A stretch of DNA of 32,435 bases. Origin: Flammeovirgaceae bacterium. Its GTDB lineage: Bacteria > Bacteroidota > Bacteroidia > Cytophagales > Flammeovirgaceae. The notes under the pieces are model-generated. The model did no database searches, was not told the origin of the DNA, and was given only the letters and a program-made list of their open reading frames with translations. Of this stretch, positions 1 through 9,864 are shown in pieces. Where the stretch lies: positions 1 through 32,435 of the forward strand of contig JAHQVQ010000429.1 in NCBI GenBank assembly GCA_019634305.1. The letters run 5' to 3'. A program made the translations under genes and the position numbers. Numbering within the stretch: position 1 is the first letter of the stretch; each line of letters begins with the position of its first letter.

Positions 1-269
1 GTCTTAACAATCCTAAAATAGAAGTAACAGCAGAAATTACTCAGCACTCTGCAAATATTACCATCTGTGACAACGGTATAGGAATTCCAGAAGAACATCA
101 GGAAAAGGTTTTTGAAATATTTTACAGAGCCAATGAAGAAAAGAAAGGATCTGGAATAGGGCTTTATTTAGTAAAGGAAGCAGTAGCAAAATTAAATGGG
201 ACAATAGCATTGGAATCTAAAGTAGGAAAAGGAACAACTTTTACAATTATGCTTCCTACTTTAAATTAA
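1..269 (+). CDS. Sensor histidine kinase, C-terminal HATPase_c fragment (5' truncated by window edge)
   Basis: Frame 3 reads LNNPKIEVTAEITQHSANITICDNGIGIPEEHQEKVFEIFYRANEEKKGSGIGLYLVKEAVAKLNGTIALESKVGKGTTFTIMLPTLN*; N-box/G-box motifs DNGIGIP and GSGIGLYLVKE. Confidence 0.9.
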   Translation, partial: LNNPKIEVTAEITQHSANITICDNGIGIPEEHQEKVFEIFYRANEEKKGSGIGLYLVKEAVAKLNGTIALESKVGKGTTFTIMLPTLN

Positions 270-299
270 ATGATGGAAGTGTTTACCTAATTCTGTCTG

Positions 300-322
300 G
301 GTTAATTTTGAATTACTACTTA
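300..322 (+). repeat. Right-end fragment of the ~94-bp dispersed repeat
   Basis: ggttaattttgaattactactta is identical to the right end of the copies at 1326 and 16400. Confidence 0.7.
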
Positions 323-323
323 A

Positions 324-1307
324 TTACCATTGTGGATGAATAATACCTTTTAAATAATTATCATATATCGCTTTAATTTTCTCCATCTCCTTTTCAGAAA
401 TAGCATCCATTTCTGATGCTAAAATGTTATTTTGTGCTTGAGAAATATTACTTGCTCCAGGAATTACACAACTGACAGCTTCTTGCATAAGCACCCATTT
501 GAGGGCAAAAAGAGTAATATTCTCCTGATTTAAAACTTCCTTCAACTCCTGAACAGCTTTAAGACCAATTTCATAAGGTACTCCTGAAAATGTTTCTCCT
601 TTGTCGAATACCTGCCCCTCACGGTTAAAATTTCGATGATCCTCATTATGAAAAATAGATCCATTAGAAAATTTCCCAGTTAATAATCCACTTGCCAGAG
701 GCACTCTGGCTAAAATACCTACATTATTTTTTTGAGCAAAATCGAAAAATATATCTGAAGGTTTTTGCCTGAACATATTAAATATAATCTGGACAGTAGA
801 AACTCCTGGATATTTAATGGCAACTTCCGCTTCAATTACCTTTTCTACACTAACACCAAAATGCTTTATTTTTCCTTCTACCTTTATTTTTTCCAGGCTA
901 TCAAAAATTTCTGAACTGCTATAAACTGAGGTTGGTGGACAGTGTAATTGAATAAGGTCGATTTGCTCCAACCCCATATTTCTCAGACTATCTTCAATAA
1001 ATCCTCTTATGTTTTTTTCATTATACCCCTCTGCATTATGAGGGTTTAGTCTTCTTCCTGCCTTCGTAGCCACAAAAATATTTTCACTTCTACTTTTCAC
1101 AACCCTTCCTACAGTCTTCTCACTCCTACCATCTCCATATACATCGGCTGTATCAATAAAATTTACGCCTAAGTCTATTGATTCATTTATTATTGCTTCT
1201 GCATTTTTTTCATTAAAAGGCTCTCCCCACTTTCCACCTACCTGCCAGGTACCTAAAGATACTTCAGATACTTTTAACCCTGTTTTTCCTAATCTTCTGT
1301 ATTTCAT
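324..1307 (-). CDS. Aldo/keto reductase
   Basis: ORF track; MKYRRLGKTGLKVSEVSLGTWQVGG...DTADVYGDGRSE...IQLHCPP typical of the AKR family. Confidence 0.93.
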   Translation of the reverse strand: MKYRRLGKTGLKVSEVSLGTWQVGGKWGEPFNEKNAEAIINESIDLGVNFIDTADVYGDGRSEKTVGRVVKSRSENIFVATKAGRRLNPHNAEGYNEKNIRGFIEDSLRNMGLEQIDLIQLHCPPTSVYSSSEIFDSLEKIKVEGKIKHFGVSVEKVIEAEVAIKYPGVSTVQIIFNMFRQKPSDIFFDFAQKNNVGILARVPLASGLLTGKFSNGSIFHNEDHRNFNREGQVFDKGETFSGVPYEIGLKAVQELKEVLNQENITLFALKWVLMQEAVSCVIPGASNISQAQNNILASEMDAISEKEMEKIKAIYDNYLKGIIHPQW

Positions 1308-1325
1308 TTTAAGAGATTTTTTTCA

Positions 1326-1419
1326 TTAAGCACCAGTGCTATTATTTCTGAGAAATAGTAATCTCTCAATCAGTCTTTTACGGCAAAATAATACACGGTT
1401 AATTTTGAATTACTACTTA
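1326..1419 (+). repeat. Dispersed intergenic repeat, copy A (94 bp)
   Basis: ttaagcaccagtgctattatttctgagaaatagtaatctctc...ttttgaattactactta; near-identical to 16400-16493 and to the reverse complement of 21388-21495. Confidence 0.9.
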
Positions 1420-1456
1420 TAAAGATCTCTTTTTTATTTTTTTTATCAAAATTGAT

Positions 1457-2047
1457 TCATTTCAACCTCGATTTAATCTCTCTGAAATCTTCTGGATAAT
1501 TCGCATTTTTTAATGCATCTGGATTTTCGGAATTGATAAGGTTGGCATCATTCATCATTAATATTTTCCTTGGGCCAGTTTTTATTTGATTCTTTCCTTT
1601 TTCCAAAAATGCCATTACTGATGGTTCCCAAATGGCAATTAAAGGTTCAGGTTTATGATCGATTGGGCTATTGTACGCTGTAGCTATTTTTTCTGGATTT
1701 CTTTTATCAATTAACATCTGAATAGTTTCCTCATCTAATAATGGTAAATCACAAGCTACTACCAGCCATGCACAATTTGAGTTCTGTCTAAAGGCTGAAA
1801 AAATAGCCCCAAAAGACCCTGAGTTGGGAACCTGATCAACTATTGAGTTAAAACCCGAAAGTGAAACCACCTGATCTTCCCTACAGGAAAACCAGGTGGT
1901 TTCACAAAATTTTTCTATTAAATGGTATGTAAATTCCCTTTGAGGAATACCATGATAATTTAATAATCCTTTATCTTGTCCCATTCTGGAGCTTTTCCCA
2001 CCTACCAACACCAATCCATTTAATATGGGAATTTTATTACTATTCAT
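1457..2047 (-). CDS. mobA: MobA-like molybdenum cofactor guanylyltransferase (NTP transferase)
   Basis: LNGLVLVGGKSSRMGQDKGLLNYHG signature and VVACDLPLLDEE motif. Confidence 0.85.
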   Translation of the reverse strand: MNSNKIPILNGLVLVGGKSSRMGQDKGLLNYHGIPQREFTYHLIEKFCETTWFSCREDQVVSLSGFNSIVDQVPNSGSFGAIFSAFRQNSNCAWLVVACDLPLLDEETIQMLIDKRNPEKIATAYNSPIDHKPEPLIAIWEPSVMAFLEKGKNQIKTGPRKILMMNDANLINSENPDALKNANYPEDFREIKSRLK

Positions 2048-2070
2048 ATGGGATGATTTTCAAATTTTCA

Positions 2071-3390
2071 CTAATTCTTAAACAATACCGGCTTAAAGGT
2101 TAACATAGCCCAGGCCCAATTATTAATCTGGCTTTTATCTCCAACAAAATCTCCCCCATTTGGTATTCTTTTTATAGCATCCAATGCATCAGTTCCAAAC
2201 ATTTGAGAATAACCCATTTGAAAATTGATAAAACTGTTTACTTGTAAATTGTAAACCAAATCAAGTTCAAACCCTAAGGCTTTATCCAAATCATCTGAAG
2301 GATTCTCAGGATTAAATACATCAACTGGAGAAAGGAAATAGTGCGCATGTGTAATAAACTTAGATTTTTCCCCTGTTTTAAAAACTGACTTCACATAAAA
2401 ATCATTCAAACCAGACATTTTTGCACCTTGTTTATGGTCATTTCCAACATAAAAATAATCCATATATCCATAAAACTTATGATTTGTACCATACAATGGA
2501 TTCCATGAATTGTTTTTTTCTGTTTCAGTAGCTTTTGTTCCCGATGCCATATCCACACCAAAATTTATTGGAACACTTCCTGCTTTTATATCTGCATTTA
2601 AAGAGACAAAATATGCACTAACAGATCTCTTTGAAGGATCTTTTCCACCCTGATAATAAAATTCCCCATTTAGGTTTATACCCCCAAGTTTCTTATTTCC
2701 TATAATCCCATAGGTTTGCAAAAACTGAATTCCTGAAGAATCTGAAGCTTCCCTACCATCATTATGTATTAAAAGAGACAATGCCGACTCCTCAAAATCT
2801 TTATGGAACCAGGCAAACTGCATGGTTTTGTTATTTGATCTATCATAGTAGGTATCAGCAAGTTTTCTTGGTTCTGGATCAGGGTTACTACTTTCGTTAT
2901 AAGTTACTCCAGCATGAAATTGGACCCCTGTACTATCATTCACATATTTATATAAAACTCCATCATGTCTTCTGCCTTGCTGCGCCCATTCCAAACCACC
3001 TAAAAACCTTTCATTATCGTAGCGTAACATCATTCTACCTACTTTGATAAATGATTTTTTGGTCATGGCATATTCCCCCCAACCATAGTTTAAGGTAGTC
3101 ATAGCAGGGTCACTCTTTTGAATTTGATCATAATTTCCCCACAATCTCACATCCTGAATGGCAAATTTGAACTTGAACCGATCCATCGCATAATCCAAAT
3201 AAATCCTTGATCTCTGCTCTACAAATAATACAGGTTCAGTATCGGCATTAGTCATTCTTTTAAACCCGTTCCTAAATTCTGTTCTTGGTCTTATTTCCCC
3301 GGTAACTATTAATTGAGCCAATCCAATTGAACTACTTCCTATTAAAAGAAGAATTGAAATTAAAGCAATATTGTAAATTTTGGTATTCAT
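2071..3390 (-). CDS. Alginate export-like outer-membrane beta-barrel porin
   Basis: Signal peptide, then GEIRPRTEFRNGFK...EQRSRIYLDYAMDRFKFKFAIQDVRLWG typical of Bacteroidota alginate_exp-family proteins. Confidence 0.7.
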   Translation of the reverse strand: MNTKIYNIALISILLLIGSSSIGLAQLIVTGEIRPRTEFRNGFKRMTNADTEPVLFVEQRSRIYLDYAMDRFKFKFAIQDVRLWGNYDQIQKSDPAMTTLNYGWGEYAMTKKSFIKVGRMMLRYDNERFLGGLEWAQQGRRHDGVLYKYVNDSTGVQFHAGVTYNESSNPDPEPRKLADTYYDRSNNKTMQFAWFHKDFEESALSLLIHNDGREASDSSGIQFLQTYGIIGNKKLGGINLNGEFYYQGGKDPSKRSVSAYFVSLNADIKAGSVPINFGVDMASGTKATETEKNNSWNPLYGTNHKFYGYMDYFYVGNDHKQGAKMSGLNDFYVKSVFKTGEKSKFITHAHYFLSPVDVFNPENPSDDLDKALGFELDLVYNLQVNSFINFQMGYSQMFGTDALDAIKRIPNGGDFVGDKSQINNWAWAMLTFKPVLFKN

Positions 3391-3598
3391 TTATGAAGTG
3401 ATAATGATTAAAAATTTATTTATTGATGAGGTATAAATAATTGGGCAAATATTTACATCAAAAAATCAAGATAGATAATACCGTGTGGATCAGACTATTC
3501 CACTACATTAATCATGTAAATCTAATTTTCCTTTTCAGTTTTTGTTTGGATAGCAAACCCACTTAAAGCCCAAACTAAAAAAAGTAGTTGATCCTGAA

Positions 3599-6184
3599 TT
3601 ATCCCTTTATAACATTTTCATAAAATGTTTTGGCTTTTATATCTGATTCATTCACATATAGTTCCTCCATTAATTGGCTTACTCCCTCTTCTTCAGATAG
3701 TAAATCTAAAGCTTTATAAGCGGCAATTTTGGTATTTGAATCACTATCATATGAAAAAAAATTCTTTAATATTTTAACCCCTTGCAGCTTGGTTTCTGAA
3801 GGTCTTCCCAATAAATAACTACCAAAGTAATTGATCAAATAAGGTAACTCTTGGCTCCCTCTGGTGCTCATTTTTTCATCAAACCAATCTAGCTTTCCCG
3901 GTACACCAATATAGCTGTAAAAATCTGCTATGGTTATAATTATAGAAAGATCATGAGAATCTTCAAACTGACTCACCATTGCCACGGGATCGGGACCTCC
4001 CATATTTGCATAGGCATATAAGGCAGTAGCTATAACCGCATAAGAACTGTCTGTCATAGCTTTTTCCACAACATTCAGGTATTTTAGGCCTAATGTAGAC
4101 AGCACATTTAATGCTTCGGCCCTTACCAAAGAATTGGCATCACTTAAAGCTATCTTTTCAATTTTCTCCCCAATTATATCTTTGTCCTCTCCTTTATAAT
4201 CCTGAAAAGCCTCCAAAGCAGCTTGGCGAATTTTCCAAAAATCATCCCCTAGAGCAGAAACTACAAGTGGTTTTATTTGAGAATCCCCAATATCTCCTTT
4301 TAATTCATTTAGAGCTTCCAGTCTGGCTAAGATTTTATCCGAATTATAAAATTGATAAATAAATTCTTCTGTCGATTTTAGATAATCAATTTCACAGGGA
4401 AGATAAGTTTCAGCATCAAATAAGAGAAGATCAGGTTTTTTACCCGTTTCAAACCAAAAATCCTTTCGTTTTTCCGATATTACCACTTTGTGTCTCTCTC
4501 TTTTTCCATTTACCCAGATATCTACAAAAACCGGTAATTCATAAATTGGCGAAAATTTCTCATCCTGCATTTGTCTTACTCTAAGTTCCACAAACCCGCT
4601 ATCGTAATAAGTGTGGGCTACATTAAGTGACGGATGACTTGCTTCCATAAACCATTGGTTAAAAAACCAATTTAAATCCTGCCCTGTCACCTCTTCAAAT
4701 GACATTCTTAAATTGTGAATCTCAGCTGTTTTGAAAGCATTTTCCTTTATATATTTTTGAAGGGAAGCAAAAAAGGCCTCATCCCCAATAATTTTTCTGA
4801 GCATATGCAAAAGCAATGATCCCTTTGCATAAGAATGACTATCAAACATATCTTCCTTATCGTGATAGTTATATCTAATCATAGGAACCCTTTTGCTTTC
4901 TGATTCAAAAAGGTATGTTTCCCATTCTTCTTTCCATTTCAAATCTGCTTCTTCTCTTCCCATTTTGTGTTCCAACCAGAGGTATTCAGAATACGTAGCA
5001 AATGATTCATTTAATGGGAGATTTGCCCAGGATTCTGCTGTTACCAAATCACCAAACCAATGGTGGAATAGTTCATGGGCAATGATGTCATCCCAATTCT
5101 GGTCAAGTAAATATCGATCATCAACTTGAAGTTGTTCCATAAAAATAGATGCTGAAGTATTTTCCATTGCCCCAGAAACATAATCTCTTACCACAATTTG
5201 GGAATATTTATCCCAGGGATAAGGATAATCCAGCATATCAGAAAAATAAGTCATCATTTCCGGAGTATTTCCAAAAATCTGCTTGGCATATTGTGCATAT
5301 TCCTTTTCTACATAATAGTTTACAGGAATACCATTCCATTTTTCCTCTGAATATTTACTAAACTTCCCAACAGCCATCATAAACAAATATGGGGCATGGA
5401 CTTTTTCCTGTTTCCAATAATCAGTTCTGGTTCCATTCGAGTTAATTCTTTGGGAAATTAATTTACCATTAGAAAGGGTTTGGTAAGCAGTATCTACTGT
5501 AATGTAAATTTCCTGTTTTGTTTTCACATTAGGAGCATCAAAAGTTGGGAACCAGCAAGAACTTGCTTCGGTTTCTCCCTGTGTCCAGATCTGCTGAGGT
5601 TTATTTGGATTCTTTCCGCTTGGATTAATAAAATACAATCCTTTATCTGAAGTAATTGCTGCACTTCCGCCTTCTGGTAATTCATTTGGCTTTGCCGTAT
5701 AGGTAATACTGATTTTAAACTGATCGAATTTTGTATATTCTTTATCCAGGTAAATTTTCAGCTTTAAGCTATCATAATCGTATTTTAAGGCAGTGGAATC
5801 CTTTAAATTTGCCAGTAATACTTTATGAATTTCAAATCCTTTTGCATCAAGAATAACTTCATGTTGTGGATAAAACCAGGGCTTTAAAGTGAGTTCCGCT
5901 CTTCCATTGAGGTATTGATTCTTCCAATCGAAGCTTACATCCAATAAGGTGTTTACCAAATGAAAATAATGGGTTCGGGACGGATTATATTCCCCTGGAG
6001 TGGCTAACCACTCTGGCCTAAGTAGTTCTTCTTCTTCCTCAGAAATGATAGGAACGGAAATAGTTGGAACTCCGCTTACCTCTACATTTTCCTGGCTTTC
6101 AGTAGGAGTTTGTGTTGACTTACAAGAAATAAAAATCAGAAATATTAGAAAAGGATAATAACGTAGGGAAGCATTAATAATCAT
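3599..6184 (-). CDS. M1 family zinc metallopeptidase (aminopeptidase) lipoprotein with C-terminal HEAT-like repeats
   Basis: GAMEN motif (SGAMENTSAS), HELFHHWFG + downstream E (NESFATY); N-terminal lipobox-like LIFISC. Confidence 0.93.
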   Translation of the reverse strand: MIINASLRYYPFLIFLIFISCKSTQTPTESQENVEVSGVPTISVPIISEEEEELLRPEWLATPGEYNPSRTHYFHLVNTLLDVSFDWKNQYLNGRAELTLKPWFYPQHEVILDAKGFEIHKVLLANLKDSTALKYDYDSLKLKIYLDKEYTKFDQFKISITYTAKPNELPEGGSAAITSDKGLYFINPSGKNPNKPQQIWTQGETEASSCWFPTFDAPNVKTKQEIYITVDTAYQTLSNGKLISQRINSNGTRTDYWKQEKVHAPYLFMMAVGKFSKYSEEKWNGIPVNYYVEKEYAQYAKQIFGNTPEMMTYFSDMLDYPYPWDKYSQIVVRDYVSGAMENTSASIFMEQLQVDDRYLLDQNWDDIIAHELFHHWFGDLVTAESWANLPLNESFATYSEYLWLEHKMGREEADLKWKEEWETYLFESESKRVPMIRYNYHDKEDMFDSHSYAKGSLLLHMLRKIIGDEAFFASLQKYIKENAFKTAEIHNLRMSFEEVTGQDLNWFFNQWFMEASHPSLNVAHTYYDSGFVELRVRQMQDEKFSPIYELPVFVDIWVNGKRERHKVVISEKRKDFWFETGKKPDLLLFDAETYLPCEIDYLKSTEEFIYQFYNSDKILARLEALNELKGDIGDSQIKPLVVSALGDDFWKIRQAALEAFQDYKGEDKDIIGEKIEKIALSDANSLVRAEALNVLSTLGLKYLNVVEKAMTDSSYAVIATALYAYANMGGPDPVAMVSQFEDSHDLSIIITIADFYSYIGVPGKLDWFDEKMSTRGSQELPYLINYFGSYLLGRPSETKLQGVKILKNFFSYDSDSNTKIAAYKALDLLSEEEGVSQLMEELYVNESDIKAKTFYENVIKG

Positions 6185-6640
6185 TCTAGCTAAGGTTTAA
6201 TGTATTTACAGGAATTAAGTCAAAAAAATCATAATCCAAAATCAGTAATAGTGAACCGAGATGTCGGATCACACTTTTGGTTTTTAATGAGCATCTAAAT
6301 ACAAGTATATGAATCTTAAGAAGCCATAAAATTAGATTTTCTCAAACCATTTTCTTTTGGTATATATCACTAATTTCCCTGCACATTAGTGTATTGCGCA
6401 AATGTAATGATAAAGAAATGGGACAGAAATAAAGACTAAATAAATGATAAGGAAAATCAGTTCAAAACAACATAATTCTTCCAATTTTCTTTGTATTGAA
6501 ACAAAATTGCTCATAATCGGATCATATGTACAAAAATATAAAGGTAAAATCAACCAATTTTGAAAAGAACTAAGTAAAAATAGGTAATTGTACAGTTGAT
6601 TGAAAACATATAAAAACCTGGTATAAAATGATTAACTTTT

Positions 6641-6673
6641 AGTGCTCTCTCTTTTAGGGAGAGTATTTTTTAT
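6641..6673 (+). terminator. Intrinsic terminator-like hairpin
   Basis: ctctctc-tttta-gggagag stem-loop (one G-U pair) followed by tattttttattt. Confidence 0.55.
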
Positions 6674-6770
6674 TTAAAATGATGGTGTGGAATGATAATA
6701 GCCCGCCAATACCTCATCATTTCTGGACAGGAAAATTCGGATTACATCCTGCCCGATCTTCCACTCTCTA

Positions 6771-7874
6771 TTAATTATTGATCGCCTTAACTATTTCCTC
6801 CTGAACAGGTACAGCATTATAAGACCATTTTCCTTTTACAGTACCATTATCGAATACCATAATTCCAGGATTTGAGCGAATCATAGCTTTTAGCACTGTA
6901 GAATCTACGAAATAGTAGGGAATCGCCAATTGTACATCATGCCTGAATTCTTCGAAATTACTACCATCTGAGGTAAATGCCATTGGAATGATATCTGGAT
7001 GAGATTTTTCCAAATCGCTTATTAATTGATTTATCGCTTTAAAACTTTCAAAGTCCGTTTCACTTACTTTATGGACCAGGATAATTAGCTTTTTACCCTG
7101 AAGCGATTCTTCGGTAAAATCTTCTCCTTCCACACTGGAAACATTATAATCTACAATTTTAGGAGAGCAGGCTTTTTCATTTAACATTTTCATCTCCTTA
7201 AATTTAAAATCCGGATCAGTTGGGTATTGCTCAAAAACAAAGACTTCCCCATTTTTTTCCATAATATATTCGTATTTACATTGCTCCTGAGGCTGCATTA
7301 ATTCCCTAATATAATTTCCAATTTTATAAGATCTAAAATCTAATATGGGTAAATAGGTGAGTACATAAATAGCAACTGCCAAACAAAAGACTGTACTTCC
7401 TCCAACTATTATAAAACTCATTTTTTCCGAGGAATTACTTAGGTTTTTAAAGTCGGATAATAGGAAAAGAATTAATACAAAAAGAATTACATCTTTAATA
7501 AATGATTCCCATGGGTCAAGCGGAATAGCATCTCCAAAACAACCACAATCCGTAACTTTTTCGAAATATGCAGAATAGAAAGTAAGGAAAGAAAAGAAAA
7601 GAATTAGGGCAAAAGTGGCTAAAAGCGTCATCCGGGCTTTAAATCCAACTAAAATGGCAACTCCCAGCACGACTTCGAAAACACATAAGAAAACAGCTAA
7701 TGGAAGTGCTATAGGAATGAAAATATGAAAGAAGGAGGCGAAATCCGCAGAGAATACTTCAAAATATTCTTCCAGTTTTATGGCTGTACCTACAGGATCG
7801 TTCAGTTTAATTAGTCCTGAAAAAATAAAAAGTCCCCCAACAAAAAAAGAAACCAGTTTTCTTAGAAAATTCAT
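6771..7874 (-). CDS. BT_3928-like protein: DoxX/MauE-type membrane domain plus thioredoxin-like C-terminal region
   Basis: LVSFFVGGLFIFSGLIKLNDPVGTAIKLEEYFEVF... four-TM DoxX-like domain with DCGCFGDAIPL. Confidence 0.8.
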   Translation of the reverse strand: MNFLRKLVSFFVGGLFIFSGLIKLNDPVGTAIKLEEYFEVFSADFASFFHIFIPIALPLAVFLCVFEVVLGVAILVGFKARMTLLATFALILFFSFLTFYSAYFEKVTDCGCFGDAIPLDPWESFIKDVILFVLILFLLSDFKNLSNSSEKMSFIIVGGSTVFCLAVAIYVLTYLPILDFRSYKIGNYIRELMQPQEQCKYEYIMEKNGEVFVFEQYPTDPDFKFKEMKMLNEKACSPKIVDYNVSSVEGEDFTEESLQGKKLIILVHKVSETDFESFKAINQLISDLEKSHPDIIPMAFTSDGSNFEEFRHDVQLAIPYYFVDSTVLKAMIRSNPGIMVFDNGTVKGKWSYNAVPVQEEIVKAINN

Positions 7875-7881
7875 CTTTAAA

Positions 7882-7946
7882 TTAAGTAGTTATTTATAAG
7901 TAATCAGGTGTTTTTTACCACCCAATGTGGAGCACTAGTGCTTTAA
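7882..7946 (-). repeat. Degenerate/internally deleted copy E of the dispersed repeat
   Basis: ttaagtagt... at one end and cccaatgtggagcactagtgctttaa at the other; the latter matches cccagtgtggagcactggtgcttaa in copy C. Confidence 0.6.
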
Positions 7947-7965
7947 ATGTAACTTAAACGGAATA

Positions 7966-8520
7966 TTAAACTTGTCCCTCTTTTTTAAGAATTAAAGCAA
8001 AAACCGAGTAATTCAGCATATCGCTATAATTTGCTCCTACGCCTTCGGAAACCAGTGTTTTACCTTCATTTTCTTCAATTTGTTTCACCCTCAACAATTT
8101 CATCAGGATAATATCTGTAAGACTACTAATCCTCATATCCCTCCAGGCTTCACCATAATCATGATTTTTATTCATCATCAGGTCTAGTGTTTCCTGAGAT
8201 TTTTCATCATAAAGTTTCATCACTTCCTCTACTGGCAACTCCATTTCTTCACTTTTATCCAGTGTAATCTGCATTAATGCAATAATACAATAGTTGATTA
8301 TGCCGATAAATTCAGATTGAATATCCTCATTTATTTTTTGGGTTCCTTTTTCCTGAATTGATCTTATCCTTTTAGCTTTGATAAAAATCTGGTCGGTAAT
8401 AGAAGGAAGCCTTAAAATACGCCAGGCAGTTCCATAATCTTTTGTTTTCTTTTCAAAAAGAATCCGGCACATGCCAACCACTTCATTATATTGCTCAACA
8501 GTTTTTGATGATTCAGACAA
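7966..8520 (-). CDS. DUF1599 domain-containing protein (two tandem DUF1599-like halves)
   Basis: Internal duplication KTKDYGTAWRILRLPSITDQIFIKAKRIRSIQE / KNHDYGEAWRDMRISSLTDIILMKLLRVKQIEE. Confidence 0.85.
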   Translation of the reverse strand: MSESSKTVEQYNEVVGMCRILFEKKTKDYGTAWRILRLPSITDQIFIKAKRIRSIQEKGTQKINEDIQSEFIGIINYCIIALMQITLDKSEEMELPVEEVMKLYDEKSQETLDLMMNKNHDYGEAWRDMRISSLTDIILMKLLRVKQIEENEGKTLVSEGVGANYSDMLNYSVFALILKKEGQV

Positions 8521-8761
8521 TTGTGTAAATATTTAATGATTTTGTAAATGGGTAAATATGCTCTCAGCAAAAAATGCAAAGTAAATTTAATCCTTAGGTA
8601 AATTTAGAAAATTGAAAAAAAATTGTCATAATTACGGATTTCAATTGTCTAATATTTATAAACCAGATTATTTTTTCATACCCTTTTTCTTGCTTAAAGA
8701 TCAGGCACAACAATATGCTGGTCATTTGTCCTAATTCCAAACTTAATCAACAAAGTTATAA

Positions 8762-9610
8762 TTGCGAAATATAGCATTTTTAAGTCCGCATTCCATTAAT
8801 ATAAAAGGTAAACTGATCGGTTTGGATAAACCACTGATCATGGGAATTTTAAACATTACCCCCGATTCGTTTTATGATGGCGGAAAATGGTTTAATAATC
8901 CTGAAAAAATAATTGGCCAGGCTTCCCAAATGGCAAGAGATGGTGCTGCTATAATTGATATAGGAGGATATTCTTCCCGACCAGGGGCTGGTCATGTGAA
9001 TGAAGAAGAAGAAGCCAGCAGAGTAGTTGGAGCTATTGAAGCTGTTAAATATTATAATGAGAATATTTTAATCTCAGTTGACACCTTTCGGGCAAATGTA
9101 GCTAAAAAGGCAGTTGATGCTGGAGCAGATATTATTAATGATATTTCGGGAGGAGCACTTGATGATAAAATGTTTGAAACTGTCGCAGAATTAGGCGTAC
9201 CTTATATTCTTATGCATATGAGAGGAACACCTCAAACTATGCAACAATTCACCAAATATGATGATATACTTCTTGAAATGATTGATTATTTTCAGAGAAA
9301 AGTTTTCAAACTCAGGAAATTAGGATGTAAGGATATTATTATAGACCCAGGTTTTGGATTTGCTAAAGATTTAAATCAAAATTATTTGATTCTTAAGCAA
9401 TTAGATCAATTTAATATATTAAATTTACCCATGCTGATTGGGCTTTCTCGAAAAAGCATGATTTATAAAAAGTTAAACATCCTACCTGACCTTGCCCTTA
9501 ATGGTACAACTGCTTTAAATGCTATTGCCATTCAAAAAGGAACAGCAATCCTGAGGGTGCATGATGTGAAGGAGGCAAGGGAAATCGTTGATTTACTAAC
9601 AGACATATAA
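8762..9610 (+). CDS. folP: Dihydropteroate synthase
   Basis: PLIMGILNITPDSFYDGGKW, IDIGGYSSRPGA, IIDPGFGFAKDLNQNY motifs. TTG start in ORF track. Confidence 0.96.
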   Translation: MRNIAFLSPHSINIKGKLIGLDKPLIMGILNITPDSFYDGGKWFNNPEKIIGQASQMARDGAAIIDIGGYSSRPGAGHVNEEEEASRVVGAIEAVKYYNENILISVDTFRANVAKKAVDAGADIINDISGGALDDKMFETVAELGVPYILMHMRGTPQTMQQFTKYDDILLEMIDYFQRKVFKLRKLGCKDIIIDPGFGFAKDLNQNYLILKQLDQFNILNLPMLIGLSRKSMIYKKLNILPDLALNGTTALNAIAIQKGTAILRVHDVKEAREIVDLLTDI

Positions 9611-9864
9611 CAATAATTCTTTTTGTAATAATCTGATTTCGGACTGTAATCATCATACATTTATATGTACTGATAATTACCTATCTGGATTTTTCTGGAA
9701 AAATTTCCATACAAATAAGGATTATTTTTAGTTTTGATAAAATTGAAAAAAATTACCTGTATCATTTATATAAAAATAACTTATAAACTAAAGCAATTAA
9801 ACGTTTACCTATTAAAGCGTCTATTTATTGAAGCAAAGTAACTAACCAGTATTTTTTTAAGTTT

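Noticed and set aside
2781-3047. Plus-strand 88-aa ORF and similar antisense ORFs (4111, 4893, 5149, 12205, 12733, 13270, 13591, 17228 and others)
   Set aside because: All lie antisense to well-supported conserved genes and lack recognisable protein features; spurious in AT-rich DNA.
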